The translations under genes were made by a program, and so were the position numbers. Below are positions 17,261 to 26,008 of a stretch of DNA of 64,000 nucleotides, in pieces. Source of the stretch: an uncultured Bacilli bacterium. Lineage in GTDB: Bacteria; Bacillota_I; Bacilli_A; RFN20; CAG-826. The notes beneath the pieces are model-generated. The model was given only the letters and a program-made list of their open reading frames with translations, had not been told where the DNA came from and ran no database searches. Numbering within the stretch: position 1 is the first letter of the stretch; every line of letters starts with the position of its first letter. Location: NCBI GenBank assembly GCA_934140155.1, contig CAKPBC010000001.1, positions 496,001-560,000 on the forward strand, read 5' to 3'.

Positions 17261-18052
17261 ATGAACTGCATTGAACAAGTAACAAATATTTTAGATCAAC
17301 TTTATGTACATGGCTGGGATGAAAGAAATGGCGGTAACCTTTCTTATATCTTAACTAGTGAAGAAGTCAAATCTTTAGGACTTAAAGATGAAATAATTAG
17401 AACATTCCATTATGATTTTGATATGACACCATTAATTGGAAAATATTTCATTATTACTGGTACAGGAAAATATTTCCGCAACTGCAAACAATTTCCAGAA
17501 GAAAACTTAGGTATTATGAAAGTCATTGATGCTCATAATTTAGGACTTATTTGGGGATATAGTGATGGCGGAAGACCAACTTCTGAAGCACCAACGCACT
17601 TAAACTGTCATATTGAACGTTTAAAAGTTGATGAAGAACATCGTTTGGTAATTCATTGTCATACCACTAATATCATTTGTATGACTCACGTTTGCCCATT
17701 ATCTTCTTCATATTTCACTGAACAATTATGGAAAATGCAAACAGAATCAATCGTCGTTTTCCCTGAAGGAGTATCTGTACTTCCATGGATGTTATGTGGT
17801 GGAGATGAAATTGGTATGGCTACCGCGAAAGAAATGAAAGAATATCGTTCAGTTATTTGGGCACAACACGGAATATTCTGCACTGGAAAAACTCTTGATG
17901 AAGTGTTTGGCTTAATCGAAACAATCGAAAAAGCCGCAGAAATTTATATGAAAGTCTTTGATAAAAAGATTTATCAATCAATTACTAATGAACAATTAAT
18001 TGTATTAGCAAAAGCATTTAAAATAAATTATCGTAAAGGCATAATTGATTAA
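17261..18052 (+). CDS. rhaD: L-rhamnulose-1-phosphate aldolase
   Basis: A 263-residue class II (zinc) aldolase of the AraD/FucA type. It shows GWDERNGGNLSY near the N-terminus, the TSEAPTHLNCH segment, the zinc ligands in LVIHCHTTNI and VIWAQHGIFCTG, and RhaD-specific spacing. It splits L-rhamnulose-1-phosphate into DHAP and L-lactaldehyde. No lactaldehyde oxidoreductase or rhamnose mutarotase is next to it. The gene lies 4 bases after rhaA and 13 bases before msmK. Confidence 0.95.
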   Translation: MNCIEQVTNILDQLYVHGWDERNGGNLSYILTSEEVKSLGLKDEIIRTFHYDFDMTPLIGKYFIITGTGKYFRNCKQFPEENLGIMKVIDAHNLGLIWGYSDGGRPTSEAPTHLNCHIERLKVDEEHRLVIHCHTTNIICMTHVCPLSSSYFTEQLWKMQTESIVVFPEGVSVLPWMLCGGDEIGMATAKEMKEYRSVIWAQHGIFCTGKTLDEVFGLIETIEKAAEIYMKVFDKKIYQSITNEQLIVLAKAFKINYRKGIID

Positions 18053-18065
18053 GGAGGATCCACTC

Positions 18066-19796
18066 ATGGATAAAAAGACGGCTAATGAAATTAAAGAAGC
18101 GAAATCTTTAAAAAAGAAAGAAGCTAATGAAGCGAAGTTAAAGGAAAAACAATTAGAAAAACAACGCACTCGTATTTATAACGAGATGGTTAGTTATCAA
18201 AAGAAAAGCCAAAAGAAAATAAAGAAAGCACCTAAAGATGCTTATATTTCTTTAAAGCATATTAATAAAATTTATGATAATAAAGTACAAGCCGTTTTTG
18301 ATTTTAACCTTGATATCGCAAAACATGAATTTATTGTACTTGTTGGGCCATCTGGATGTGGAAAATCAACCACTCTTCGCATGATTGCGGGATTAGAGAG
18401 TATTACTGCCGGTGATTTATTCATTGACAATACATATGCAAATGAATTGCATCCTAAAGATCGTGATATTGCAATGGTTTTCCAAAGCTATGCTTTATAT
18501 CCACATATGTCAGTTGCGGGTAACATGGCTTTTGGTTTAAAAATCCGTAAAGTCCCAATGTTAAAAGTTGATGAAAACGGAAAGCCGATTCTTGGAATTA
18601 ATAAAAAAGCAATAAAAGTATTAGAAACACAATTACATGATTTAAAACAATATGCTAAAGATCCTGAAGAAGGAGAAAACTTAGAAGAATTAGAAAAAGA
18701 TATCAAAGGTTTAGAAGAAAAGATTAATTACTTAAAAGTAACTCCAGTAGAAATTTATGAAAATAAACATTTATCAAAAGAGGAAATTCGTAAACGTGTA
18801 GAAGATGCGGCTCGCATTCTACAAATTGAAGAATATCTTAACCGTAAACCTAAAGCTTTATCGGGTGGACAATGCCAACGTGTAGCGTTAGGGCGAGCAA
18901 TAGTTAAAAATGCTAAAGTATTCTTGATGGATGAACCTTTAAGTAACTTAGATGCTAAGTTAAGAGTGGCAATGCGTAGTGAAATTATTCGTTTACATAA
19001 TACATTAAACGCTACAACAATTTATGTTACTCATGACCAAACTGAAGCTATGACTATGGCAACAAGAATAGTTGTTATGAATAAAGGATATATTCAACAA
19101 ATAGGTACACCTATTGAAATTTATAATCATCCAGCAAATGTATTCGTGGCAACATTCATTGGTTCACCAGCAATGAATATGATGAATGCAACTTTTAATA
19201 AAGGCAAATTAATGTTTGAAAAAGGTACAGTTATTAATTTACCAAAAGATTTTGGAACTGCTTTGAACAAATTCTATAAAGATGAGTTGGCGGATTTGCA
19301 AGTTGAACTTATTAACTTAGATAAAGAATTTATTGAAAGAAATGAATATTTGACTAAAATAAGTAATGTAGAAAAAGAAATTGAAAGTACAAAAGATGCT
19401 AAGTTAGAAAATGAACTAATTAAGTTAAAAGAAGAACTTAAAGCTTGTGAAGAAAGCAATAGTCGCCGCGAATATTTAATTAACACTATTGCAGAAATGA
19501 AAAATATTGATGTCAAAAAAGATGTGCCAGTTATATTCGGTATTAGACCAGAAGATATTTATCAATCTAATCGTGTTTTAACAGATGGAGATATATCACA
19601 AGAATTTAATTTGATAGTTAGTGTTGCTGAACTATTAGGACATGAATATTACGTTCACACGAATTTCGAAAGTGGCGAAATAGTTTCTAAGATTCACGCT
19701 AAAACATTACTACATTCAGGTGATGAAATTAAATTAGTATTTGATATATCAAAAATACATTTATTTGACCGCATTACCAAAAAACTTATAAAATAA
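18066..19796 (+). CDS. msmK: Shared sugar ABC-importer ATPase (MsmK/UgpC type) with coiled-coil insertions
   Basis: A 576-residue protein, about 200 longer than typical MsmK. After a Lys-rich N-terminal tail (1-55) come Walker A GPSGCGKST (about 92), Q-loop FQSYALYPHMSV, signature LSGGQCQRVALGRA (about 258), Walker B FLMDEPLSNLDAKLR and THDQTEAMTMA. Two coiled-coil-like insertions are visible: about 165-235, between Q-loop and signature, and about 405-475, inside the C-terminal regulatory barrel before GIRPEDI. Long MsmK versions with such inserts occur in mycoplasmas. The start is fixed by AAGGAGG at 18051-18057. No permeases are adjacent. It most likely powers the LplB/LplC importer at 22.4 kb, which has no ATPase of its own. 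Confidence 0.92.
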   Translation: MDKKTANEIKEAKSLKKKEANEAKLKEKQLEKQRTRIYNEMVSYQKKSQKKIKKAPKDAYISLKHINKIYDNKVQAVFDFNLDIAKHEFIVLVGPSGCGKSTTLRMIAGLESITAGDLFIDNTYANELHPKDRDIAMVFQSYALYPHMSVAGNMAFGLKIRKVPMLKVDENGKPILGINKKAIKVLETQLHDLKQYAKDPEEGENLEELEKDIKGLEEKINYLKVTPVEIYENKHLSKEEIRKRVEDAARILQIEEYLNRKPKALSGGQCQRVALGRAIVKNAKVFLMDEPLSNLDAKLRVAMRSEIIRLHNTLNATTIYVTHDQTEAMTMATRIVVMNKGYIQQIGTPIEIYNHPANVFVATFIGSPAMNMMNATFNKGKLMFEKGTVINLPKDFGTALNKFYKDELADLQVELINLDKEFIERNEYLTKISNVEKEIESTKDAKLENELIKLKEELKACEESNSRREYLINTIAEMKNIDVKKDVPVIFGIRPEDIYQSNRVLTDGDISQEFNLIVSVAELLGHEYYVHTNFESGEIVSKIHAKTLLHSGDEIKLVFDISKIHLFDRITKKLIK

Positions 19797-19821
19797 TTAA
19801 GTGAATTAGGAGAAAATAAGC

Positions 19822-21144
19822 ATGGCTAGAAGAAAGAACCTACAACCTTATAAAAATGAATTACCAGCATCTTCTGGTAGAAGAGTAAGCGCATATTGTA
19901 TCGATGCAGTGCTACTTATTGTGGTGTCTTTTTTACTCATGCTTATTTCTTTTGGCATTTTAAATAACGCCTCATTTTATAAAGAAAAAGAGAATAAAGT
20001 AAACGAAGAAATGATTGCTTGTTATGAGATTGAAGAATCAGCAAAAATATATGAATTTGTTGATAATGAAGATCATAAATACCAAACTCCTCGTGATCAA
20101 GAATTAACTTTTAAAGATTATTGTTATAAACATATTCTTTATAGTTATCAAATGGATCCAGAGCCATTTAAAGAAAATGATTTACTTGATTATATTAATA
20201 AGATAGAAGTACCTTGTGCAACTTATGAAAATGATTATTTAGCTAATTTTTATGTTAATTATGTAGCAAATAATAACACTTATAACGGAAAAGAAAATGA
20301 CATTGTAGATTTTAAAGGAAAATCACCAAAAGAATATTTTTATAAAGTATATAAAGATAATGCCACTAATATTGAAATGTGGGTATTTGATGATGTTAAT
20401 TATTCTTTGCCATATTTAAAAAGTAGTGAAGCAATTAAACTTTTAAAACGCATTGAAGAAAAATATGATGCCGGTGTTCAAATTTATAATTACTTGCGTG
20501 TAAATTATGAAAGAGTATGGAATATTGAAGTTGATGAATTAATAAATTCTTCACGTTTCCAAGAACATTTCCAACTTTATAAAACAAATTATGCATCATG
20601 TTCATATATCGTAAGTGGTGCAACAGTGATTTCTTATGTGTTAGCGTTTATTATAACTATTTTAGTGCCACAATTCATATTTAAAAACCTTCAAACAGTT
20701 GGTAAACGACTTGCTAAATTACAAGTTGTTGATATTGAAGGATATGAAACAACTAATAAACAATTTGTTATAAGAAACTTATTAAATTTTATAGTATATT
20801 TTGGTTTGATGATTATTACTTGTTTCTTTAGTGGTGGACTTAATACTGGATGGATGTATCCTCTATTTGAAATTTTTGGAGTAGGATTTTCTATGTTTTC
20901 GATAATGGCTATCACTGCAATAGTGGCGTTTATATCATTTATAGTTATGGTAGTGTCCAAAAATAAAACTTCTTTAGAAGATAAAATCGCAGGCACCTAT
21001 TGTATCGATTTACGTTACTACAATGAAAATAAACCTGATAACGAAGAAAGAGAAGAAAAAGTAGTAGAAAAAAAAGAAGATAAAACATATTTTGATTCAT
21101 CTTCTTTTGATAATCGTGAACGCAAAGATTTAACTAAGAAATAG
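19822..21144 (+). CDS. RDD-family membrane protein with large external insert
   Basis: A 440-residue protein. RDD hallmarks are SSGRRVSAYCIDAVLLIVV at about 15-33 (Arg and Asp of the name), VGKRLAKLQVVDIEG after the next membrane helix, and KNKTSLEDKIAGTYCIDL near the end. There are five or six predicted helices. Unusually, about 190 charged residues (roughly 50-245) separate the first and second helices. The C-terminal tail is highly charged. Function unknown; RDD proteins are proposed transporters or membrane-stress proteins. It follows msmK by 25 bases, and its 3' end overlaps the convergent araC gene by 11 bases. Confidence 0.85.
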   Translation: MARRKNLQPYKNELPASSGRRVSAYCIDAVLLIVVSFLLMLISFGILNNASFYKEKENKVNEEMIACYEIEESAKIYEFVDNEDHKYQTPRDQELTFKDYCYKHILYSYQMDPEPFKENDLLDYINKIEVPCATYENDYLANFYVNYVANNNTYNGKENDIVDFKGKSPKEYFYKVYKDNATNIEMWVFDDVNYSLPYLKSSEAIKLLKRIEEKYDAGVQIYNYLRVNYERVWNIEVDELINSSRFQEHFQLYKTNYASCSYIVSGATVISYVLAFIITILVPQFIFKNLQTVGKRLAKLQVVDIEGYETTNKQFVIRNLLNFIVYFGLMIITCFFSGGLNTGWMYPLFEIFGVGFSMFSIMAITAIVAFISFIVMVVSKNKTSLEDKIAGTYCIDLRYYNENKPDNEEREEKVVEKKEDKTYFDSSSFDNRERKDLTKK

Positions 21145-22000
21145 TACTATTTAAATATTTTGATGGTGGCATTCCAAAATATTGTTTGAATTCTTTAGAA
21201 AAATAAAATTGATTTTTATATCCAACAGCGTAAGCAATTTGAGAAATTGAGAATGTTTGTTTCTTAATAAGTTCTAATGCTCGTTCCATTCTTAAATATA
21301 CAATATATTTCATGGGTGACATGCCCATGTTTTTTTTAAATATTCTTGTTAAATAAGCTTGATCAAAATAAAAATAATCTGCAATTTTTTTAACACTTAA
21401 AGTAGCTGAAGTATAGTTATTATCGATATATTCGATAATTTTTTTTATTTGAATTTCCTTTTTGCTTAATAAAGGAGAATGTTTTTCAATGCCATATTGT
21501 TCTATGAGATAAGAGAATACTCTAAGCAATATAGAATTGATGCGTAAAGTTTCAGCATTTGAATTTTTTATGAATTCAGACTCATCAAATAATTGATTTA
21601 ATAATTCAATTATATTTTCCAAGTTATTAGAAATATCAATGTGCATGTTGTGGGCGGGCAAATCAAGACATTCGTATATTTTTGTAATCATGTTACCATT
21701 TAATTCAATCCAAATATATTCCCAAGGATTTTTAGGATTAGGACGATATTTAATATGCGAATTAGGAGTAATGACGAAGCATTCGCCACCATGAACTTCA
21801 TCTAATTTTTTATTGGTATAAATATAGCCACTTCCATGAATTACAAAATGAAATACATAGCAAGATTTATTAGAATCAATTATTGGTTTGTTTTTATTAC
21901 ATTGCTCGTAACCAATAATTGAAGCACGTAAATCAGAATTAAATTCGTCAGATAAATTTCGAAAGAATAGACTTTGTGTGAATAGCAGTTCGTTAGTCAT
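21134..22000 (-). CDS. AraC-family regulator of the Lpl importer locus
   Basis: A 288-residue protein. The N-terminal cupin sensor has YVFHFVIHGSGYIYTNKKLDE, GGECFVITPNSHIKY and NPWEYIWIELNG, typical of the sugar-responsive AraC group. The C-terminal double helix-turn-helix has VKKIADYFYFDQAYLTRIFKK and ISQIAYAVGYKNQFYFSKEFK. It is divergent from lplB across 385 bases that contain four copies of TCAAAAAAGTATAT-like sequence, probably its binding sites. Expected role: activate the importer and polysaccharide genes and regulate itself. Confidence 0.9.
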   Translation of the reverse strand: MTNELLFTQSLFFRNLSDEFNSDLRASIIGYEQCNKNKPIIDSNKSCYVFHFVIHGSGYIYTNKKLDEVHGGECFVITPNSHIKYRPNPKNPWEYIWIELNGNMITKIYECLDLPAHNMHIDISNNLENIIELLNQLFDESEFIKNSNAETLRINSILLRVFSYLIEQYGIEKHSPLLSKKEIQIKKIIEYIDNNYTSATLSVKKIADYFYFDQAYLTRIFKKNMGMSPMKYIVYLRMERALELIKKQTFSISQIAYAVGYKNQFYFSKEFKQYFGMPPSKYLNSTIS

Positions 22001-22385
22001 AAATTAAACCTCTTACATAATTTATATTATACACTAATTATTTATCAAAAATCAAAAAAGTATATAAGAATTCAAAAAAGTATATTTATTTATTACAATC
22101 TATCATTATTAAAAAAGTATAAATAATATTTGTCAATACAAATGACATATTTTTGACATAATTATTCATAAAATAGGCTGTAATGTGATTTTATAATTAG
22201 TAAATTTGCTATTAATCAAAAAATTAATTTAGTGTGTTAAAAAAATAATGTGTTTCAGTATTGGAAAAACTTGGTAAAAATAATATTAAATGTCAAAAAA
22301 GTATATATTTAATGTCAAATATCACTATTGAACAATGTTAGCCCTTTCATCTAAAATATAGATGAATGATAGAGAGGTTTAGATT
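22001..22385. promoter_or_regulatory. Divergent control region between araC and lplB
   Basis: This 385-base gap holds four copies of TCAAAAAAGTATAT or a close variant (22052-22065, 22072-22085, 22109-22122, 22293-22306). A direct repeat AATGTCAAA lies at 22289-22297 and 22311-22319 (22 bp apart). For the importer, -35 TTGAAC (22328-22333) and -10 TAAAAT (22352-22357) are 18 bases apart. For araC, the minus strand has TTGACA (22131-22136) and TTTAAT (22108-22113) with a 17-base spacer. Two repeats lie downstream of that start point, which suggests autorepression. TGTCA/TGACA half-sites also occur at 22131, 22143 and 22154. Confidence 0.6.
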
Positions 22386-23366
22386 ATGGAAGCAAATATT
22401 ATGTCAAGAACAGATATTGAAACATTATCGCGAACACCTGCAAAACGCAAATGGTATTCTAAAATGGGACTAGCGCTATTTGCAATGGCGTTACCAACGT
22501 TTTTATATGTTTTAATTTTTCATTATCTTCCATTAGGGGGATTAGTTATTGCGTTTAAGGATTATTCATCTTTTAAAGGCATATTTGATTCACCATGGAC
22601 ATCAATGGGTGGCTTTAAACACTTTTATACGTTTATGACTCAGCCGAACTTTTGGTCTATTGTAAAAAATACATTGATATTATCTGTAGCTTCTATAATA
22701 TTCAACTCAATACTTCCAATAATTTACGCTCTTATCTTAAATGAAGTACGAATTAAAAAAGTAAAAAGAGTAGTACAAACCATTATGTATGCTCCTTACT
22801 TTATTTCTGTTTCAGTTTTAGTTGGTATGTTATTCGCTTTCTTTAAAACCGATAGCGGAATTTTTACAAGATTATTTGCATTCTTTGGATTTGATGCATC
22901 TAACTTAATGGAAAATCCAGATTACTTTTGTATGATTTATGTCGTATCTGGATTATGGCAAGGCTTAGGTTGGTGGTCGATTGTTTATATGGGCTCACTT
23001 GCCAACGTTGATCCTAACTTACACGATGCTGCAACGATTGATGGAGCTGGAAGATTTAGAAGAATAATCTACGTTAACTTACCGCAAATTGTGCCTTTAG
23101 CAGTTATTATGTTTATTATGTCAATTGGTAATATCTTAAGTGTTGGATTTGAGAAAGTATATTTAATGCAATTAAGTACAAATTTATCATCTTCAGAAAT
23201 TATAGCTACTTATGTTTATAATATTTCTTTCCCAAAAGGTTCTTCCGGAATGGGGCAATTCTCATATGCTACGGCAATAGGATTATTTAATTCGGTTGTG
23301 AATATTATCATATTATGTCTCGCAAACTTTGTATCCCGCAAAGTTTCGGATAATTCATTGTGGTAG
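22386..23366 (+). CDS. Lpl-type sugar ABC importer, permease 1
   Basis: A 326-residue inner-membrane permease with six predicted helices. N-terminal features LPTFLYVLIFHYLPLGGLVIAF and FKDYSSFKG are characteristic of the LplB/YteP group. The EAA loop AATIDGAGRFRRIIYVNLP (about 220) is the contact for the ATPase. Relatives import complex oligosaccharides, such as rhamnogalacturonan fragments in Bacillus subtilis. Together with the next two genes it forms an importer lacking an ATPase gene. AGAGAGG precedes the start. Confidence 0.92.
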   Translation: MEANIMSRTDIETLSRTPAKRKWYSKMGLALFAMALPTFLYVLIFHYLPLGGLVIAFKDYSSFKGIFDSPWTSMGGFKHFYTFMTQPNFWSIVKNTLILSVASIIFNSILPIIYALILNEVRIKKVKRVVQTIMYAPYFISVSVLVGMLFAFFKTDSGIFTRLFAFFGFDASNLMENPDYFCMIYVVSGLWQGLGWWSIVYMGSLANVDPNLHDAATIDGAGRFRRIIYVNLPQIVPLAVIMFIMSIGNILSVGFEKVYLMQLSTNLSSSEIIATYVYNISFPKGSSGMGQFSYATAIGLFNSVVNIIILCLANFVSRKVSDNSLW

Positions 23367-23381
23367 AAAGGAACTTTGAAT

Positions 23382-24248
23382 ATGAATATTACAAGAACAA
23401 AAGGCGATAAAGTATTTGATACTATTATCATTATTATTGTAAGCATTATAGCTATATTATTCTTATTTCCTTTATTAAATGTATTAGCTTCTTCATTTTC
23501 TTCAGCGGATGCGATTGTAGCAGGTAAAGTTGGTATTTTTCCTCAACAATTTACGTTAAGCGGTTATAAACAAATATTACAAAATCAAAGTATTTGGAAA
23601 GGATTCTGGAATTCAATAAAATACACATTTATTGGAACTATTATTCAAGTAACATGTCAAATGCTTTGTGCTTATCCACTTTCTAGAAAAGACTTTAAAG
23701 GTCGTAAATTCTTAAATTTATTCTTGGTTTTAACAATGTTTATTTCTGGTGGTATGATTCCAACATATTTGTTAATAACACAATTACATCTTTATAACAC
23801 GATGTGGGCAATTATTTTACCAGGTTGCATATCAGTATTTAACATTATCGTTATTAGAACATATATGGAATCATCTATTCCAAAAGAACTTCAAGAAGCC
23901 GCAATGATTGATGGATGTGGCGATGTTAGAATATTTACTCGCATTGTATTGCCATTATGTAGGCCTATCATTGCCGTTATGATTCTATACGCTGTTGTCG
24001 GTTATTGGAATTCATATTTTAATGCTTTAATGTACGTACAAGATATTAATTTAATGCCACTTCAAAATGTGCTAAATAGCATTCTTGTTTCTAATGAATC
24101 ATCACTAGGTTCTGGAGCAGACGTTAATTTATCAGAACAATTAAAATATGTAACTATTGTTGTATCATCTCTTCCATTATTGGTTATATACCCATTTTTC
24201 CAAAAATATTTTGAAAAAGGTGTTACCATTGGCGGAGTTAAAGGATAA
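23382..24248 (+). CDS. Lpl-type sugar ABC importer, permease 2
   Basis: A 288-residue permease with six predicted helices, of the LplC/YtcP group. Seen: VFDTIIIIIVSIIAILFLFPLL, the FISGGMIPTYLL segment shared by this group, and the EAA loop ELQEAAMIDGCGDVRIFTRIVLP. The start at 23382 follows GAAAGGA; an upstream in-frame TTG is less likely. It pairs with the preceding permease, 15 bases away. Confidence 0.92.
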   Translation: MNITRTKGDKVFDTIIIIIVSIIAILFLFPLLNVLASSFSSADAIVAGKVGIFPQQFTLSGYKQILQNQSIWKGFWNSIKYTFIGTIIQVTCQMLCAYPLSRKDFKGRKFLNLFLVLTMFISGGMIPTYLLITQLHLYNTMWAIILPGCISVFNIIVIRTYMESSIPKELQEAAMIDGCGDVRIFTRIVLPLCRPIIAVMILYAVVGYWNSYFNALMYVQDINLMPLQNVLNSILVSNESSLGSGADVNLSEQLKYVTIVVSSLPLLVIYPFFQKYFEKGVTIGGVKG

Positions 24249-24265
24249 TAAGGAGGAAATAACTT

Positions 24266-25999
24266 ATGAAAAAAAGATCAATTATTGCTATGGCTATTTC
24301 GATGATGTGCTTAGGAATGCTAACAAGTTGCAATGGACGTGGAGATAATTACGATCCAGATAATTTCTTATTAAATGGAACGGAAGATAATCCATACCGA
24401 ATTGTTAAAGAACCAGTAACCATTAAAGTGTTTGCTCCTCATAGCGCCGCAAATCCAGAATATAAAGATCAAGTAATGTTTAAATATTTATCTCAAATTA
24501 CTGGTTTGAATTTTGAATTTACAACTCCAGATACTTCAGCATATTCTAATATGCGTGCGGGTGTTTGGAATTCTAAAGATACAATTCCGGATTTATTCTT
24601 ATTTAATAACTCTATTGCGGAATTAGTGACATATGCGGAAAAAGGATATGACGCTTATGTTCCTTTAAATGATGACAGTTATTCAATAAATGTTAAAGGC
24701 GAAAAATTAGAAATTGGCAATGTTATTGATAATTACATGCCTAATTATAAAAAAGGCTTAGAAACAAACTTTGGTATTGATAAATCAAAAGAAGATGCTG
24801 TGAAAGCTGCATCTCTTAGTGATGGAAAGATGTATTCAACATTATCTGTTTCTGATGTTGCTCGTGACTTAACATTCAAAATGTTTATTAATCAAAAATG
24901 GATTGATAACATCAATAATGAATTTGGTGGTTATAAAGGTAAAAAACTTCCAAATACAAGTGAAATAAAAACTGCAGAACAATTATTAAATGTTTTAAGG
25001 GCATTTAAAGAATTAGACGCTAATTTAAATGATGATAGTAGTGATGAAATTCCAATTACTTCTAAAGCATTAGAACATTTAAGAAACTTTATTTTAGCAA
25101 GCTATGGATATGTTTCTCCAGCTGCTGAAATTGAATCGGATTATTCAAGATTCACTTATGTTCCATATACAGAAGCATATCGTAAATATTTACAATTTAT
25201 GAATACTTTATGGAAAGAAGGATTAATGGATAAAGATACATTCTCCAATAAAACAGATAACCAATTAGCACAAAAAGGTCAAGTTAATCGTCTTGGTTGT
25301 TTCGTAGGAGCGGCGGCATATTTAATTGTCGGCTATGATTTAGAAAAGGATTATACAACCTTTGGTCCATTAACATCATCTTATTACACCGGTACGCCAT
25401 TACAAGTTAACTTTGGTTACTTTAAACCAGATGGGGCATGTATTCCACAAAATTCCAAATATGTTCGTGAAGTAGCGCGCCTAGTGGATATTATGTATAG
25501 TGATTTAGGTACTCAACTTATTTCTTATGGCGTTGAAGGTGAAAACTGGACTTGGGATAACGATGAACATACATCATGGACATTTAATGTTCCTAGTGAT
25601 TGGACAGGTAACCAAGAACAATATCGCGCAACAATTACTCCAAATGTTAATAGTGCTTCAGCTTTATACTGGTCAAAAGATTTTGTTGAAAAAATGAATG
25701 ATGATATTATTCATGAATTAAATGAAATGTCACAAATCTATGTTCCGTACTTAAAAAGACCAGAACCAGCAGAAATTAAGATGACTGGTGATGAATATGC
25801 AGATATTACTACTATCAAAGCGGCACTTGATCCACAACTTGAATATCTTGAATCTTGTTATATTCGTAATACTGAAGGAGCAGATCCTTATAATGATGAA
25901 AGCTATAATAAATTTATTAATACGATAAAAGGATATAAAGCTGATAAATTAATTGGATATTATAATGCGGCCTTAGCACGTTATAAAGCCGCTAAATAG
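24266..25999 (+). CDS. Lpl-type extracellular sugar-binding lipoprotein
   Basis: A 577-residue solute-binding protein of the LplA type (larger than ordinary MalE-type binders). The signal peptide ends in lipobox MLTSC (Cys about 22). The mature part shows KVFAPHSAANPEYKDQ, WNSKDTIPDLFLFNN, GKMYSTLS and the C-terminal GVEGENWTWDND typical of the group. It captures oligosaccharide outside the membrane and hands it to the two permeases encoded immediately upstream. The ribosome site AAGGAGG is strong. Confidence 0.9.
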   Translation: MKKRSIIAMAISMMCLGMLTSCNGRGDNYDPDNFLLNGTEDNPYRIVKEPVTIKVFAPHSAANPEYKDQVMFKYLSQITGLNFEFTTPDTSAYSNMRAGVWNSKDTIPDLFLFNNSIAELVTYAEKGYDAYVPLNDDSYSINVKGEKLEIGNVIDNYMPNYKKGLETNFGIDKSKEDAVKAASLSDGKMYSTLSVSDVARDLTFKMFINQKWIDNINNEFGGYKGKKLPNTSEIKTAEQLLNVLRAFKELDANLNDDSSDEIPITSKALEHLRNFILASYGYVSPAAEIESDYSRFTYVPYTEAYRKYLQFMNTLWKEGLMDKDTFSNKTDNQLAQKGQVNRLGCFVGAAAYLIVGYDLEKDYTTFGPLTSSYYTGTPLQVNFGYFKPDGACIPQNSKYVREVARLVDIMYSDLGTQLISYGVEGENWTWDNDEHTSWTFNVPSDWTGNQEQYRATITPNVNSASALYWSKDFVEKMNDDIIHELNEMSQIYVPYLKRPEPAEIKMTGDEYADITTIKAALDPQLEYLESCYIRNTEGADPYNDESYNKFINTIKGYKADKLIGYYNAALARYKAAK

Positions 26000-26008
26000 G
26001 AGTAAAAC

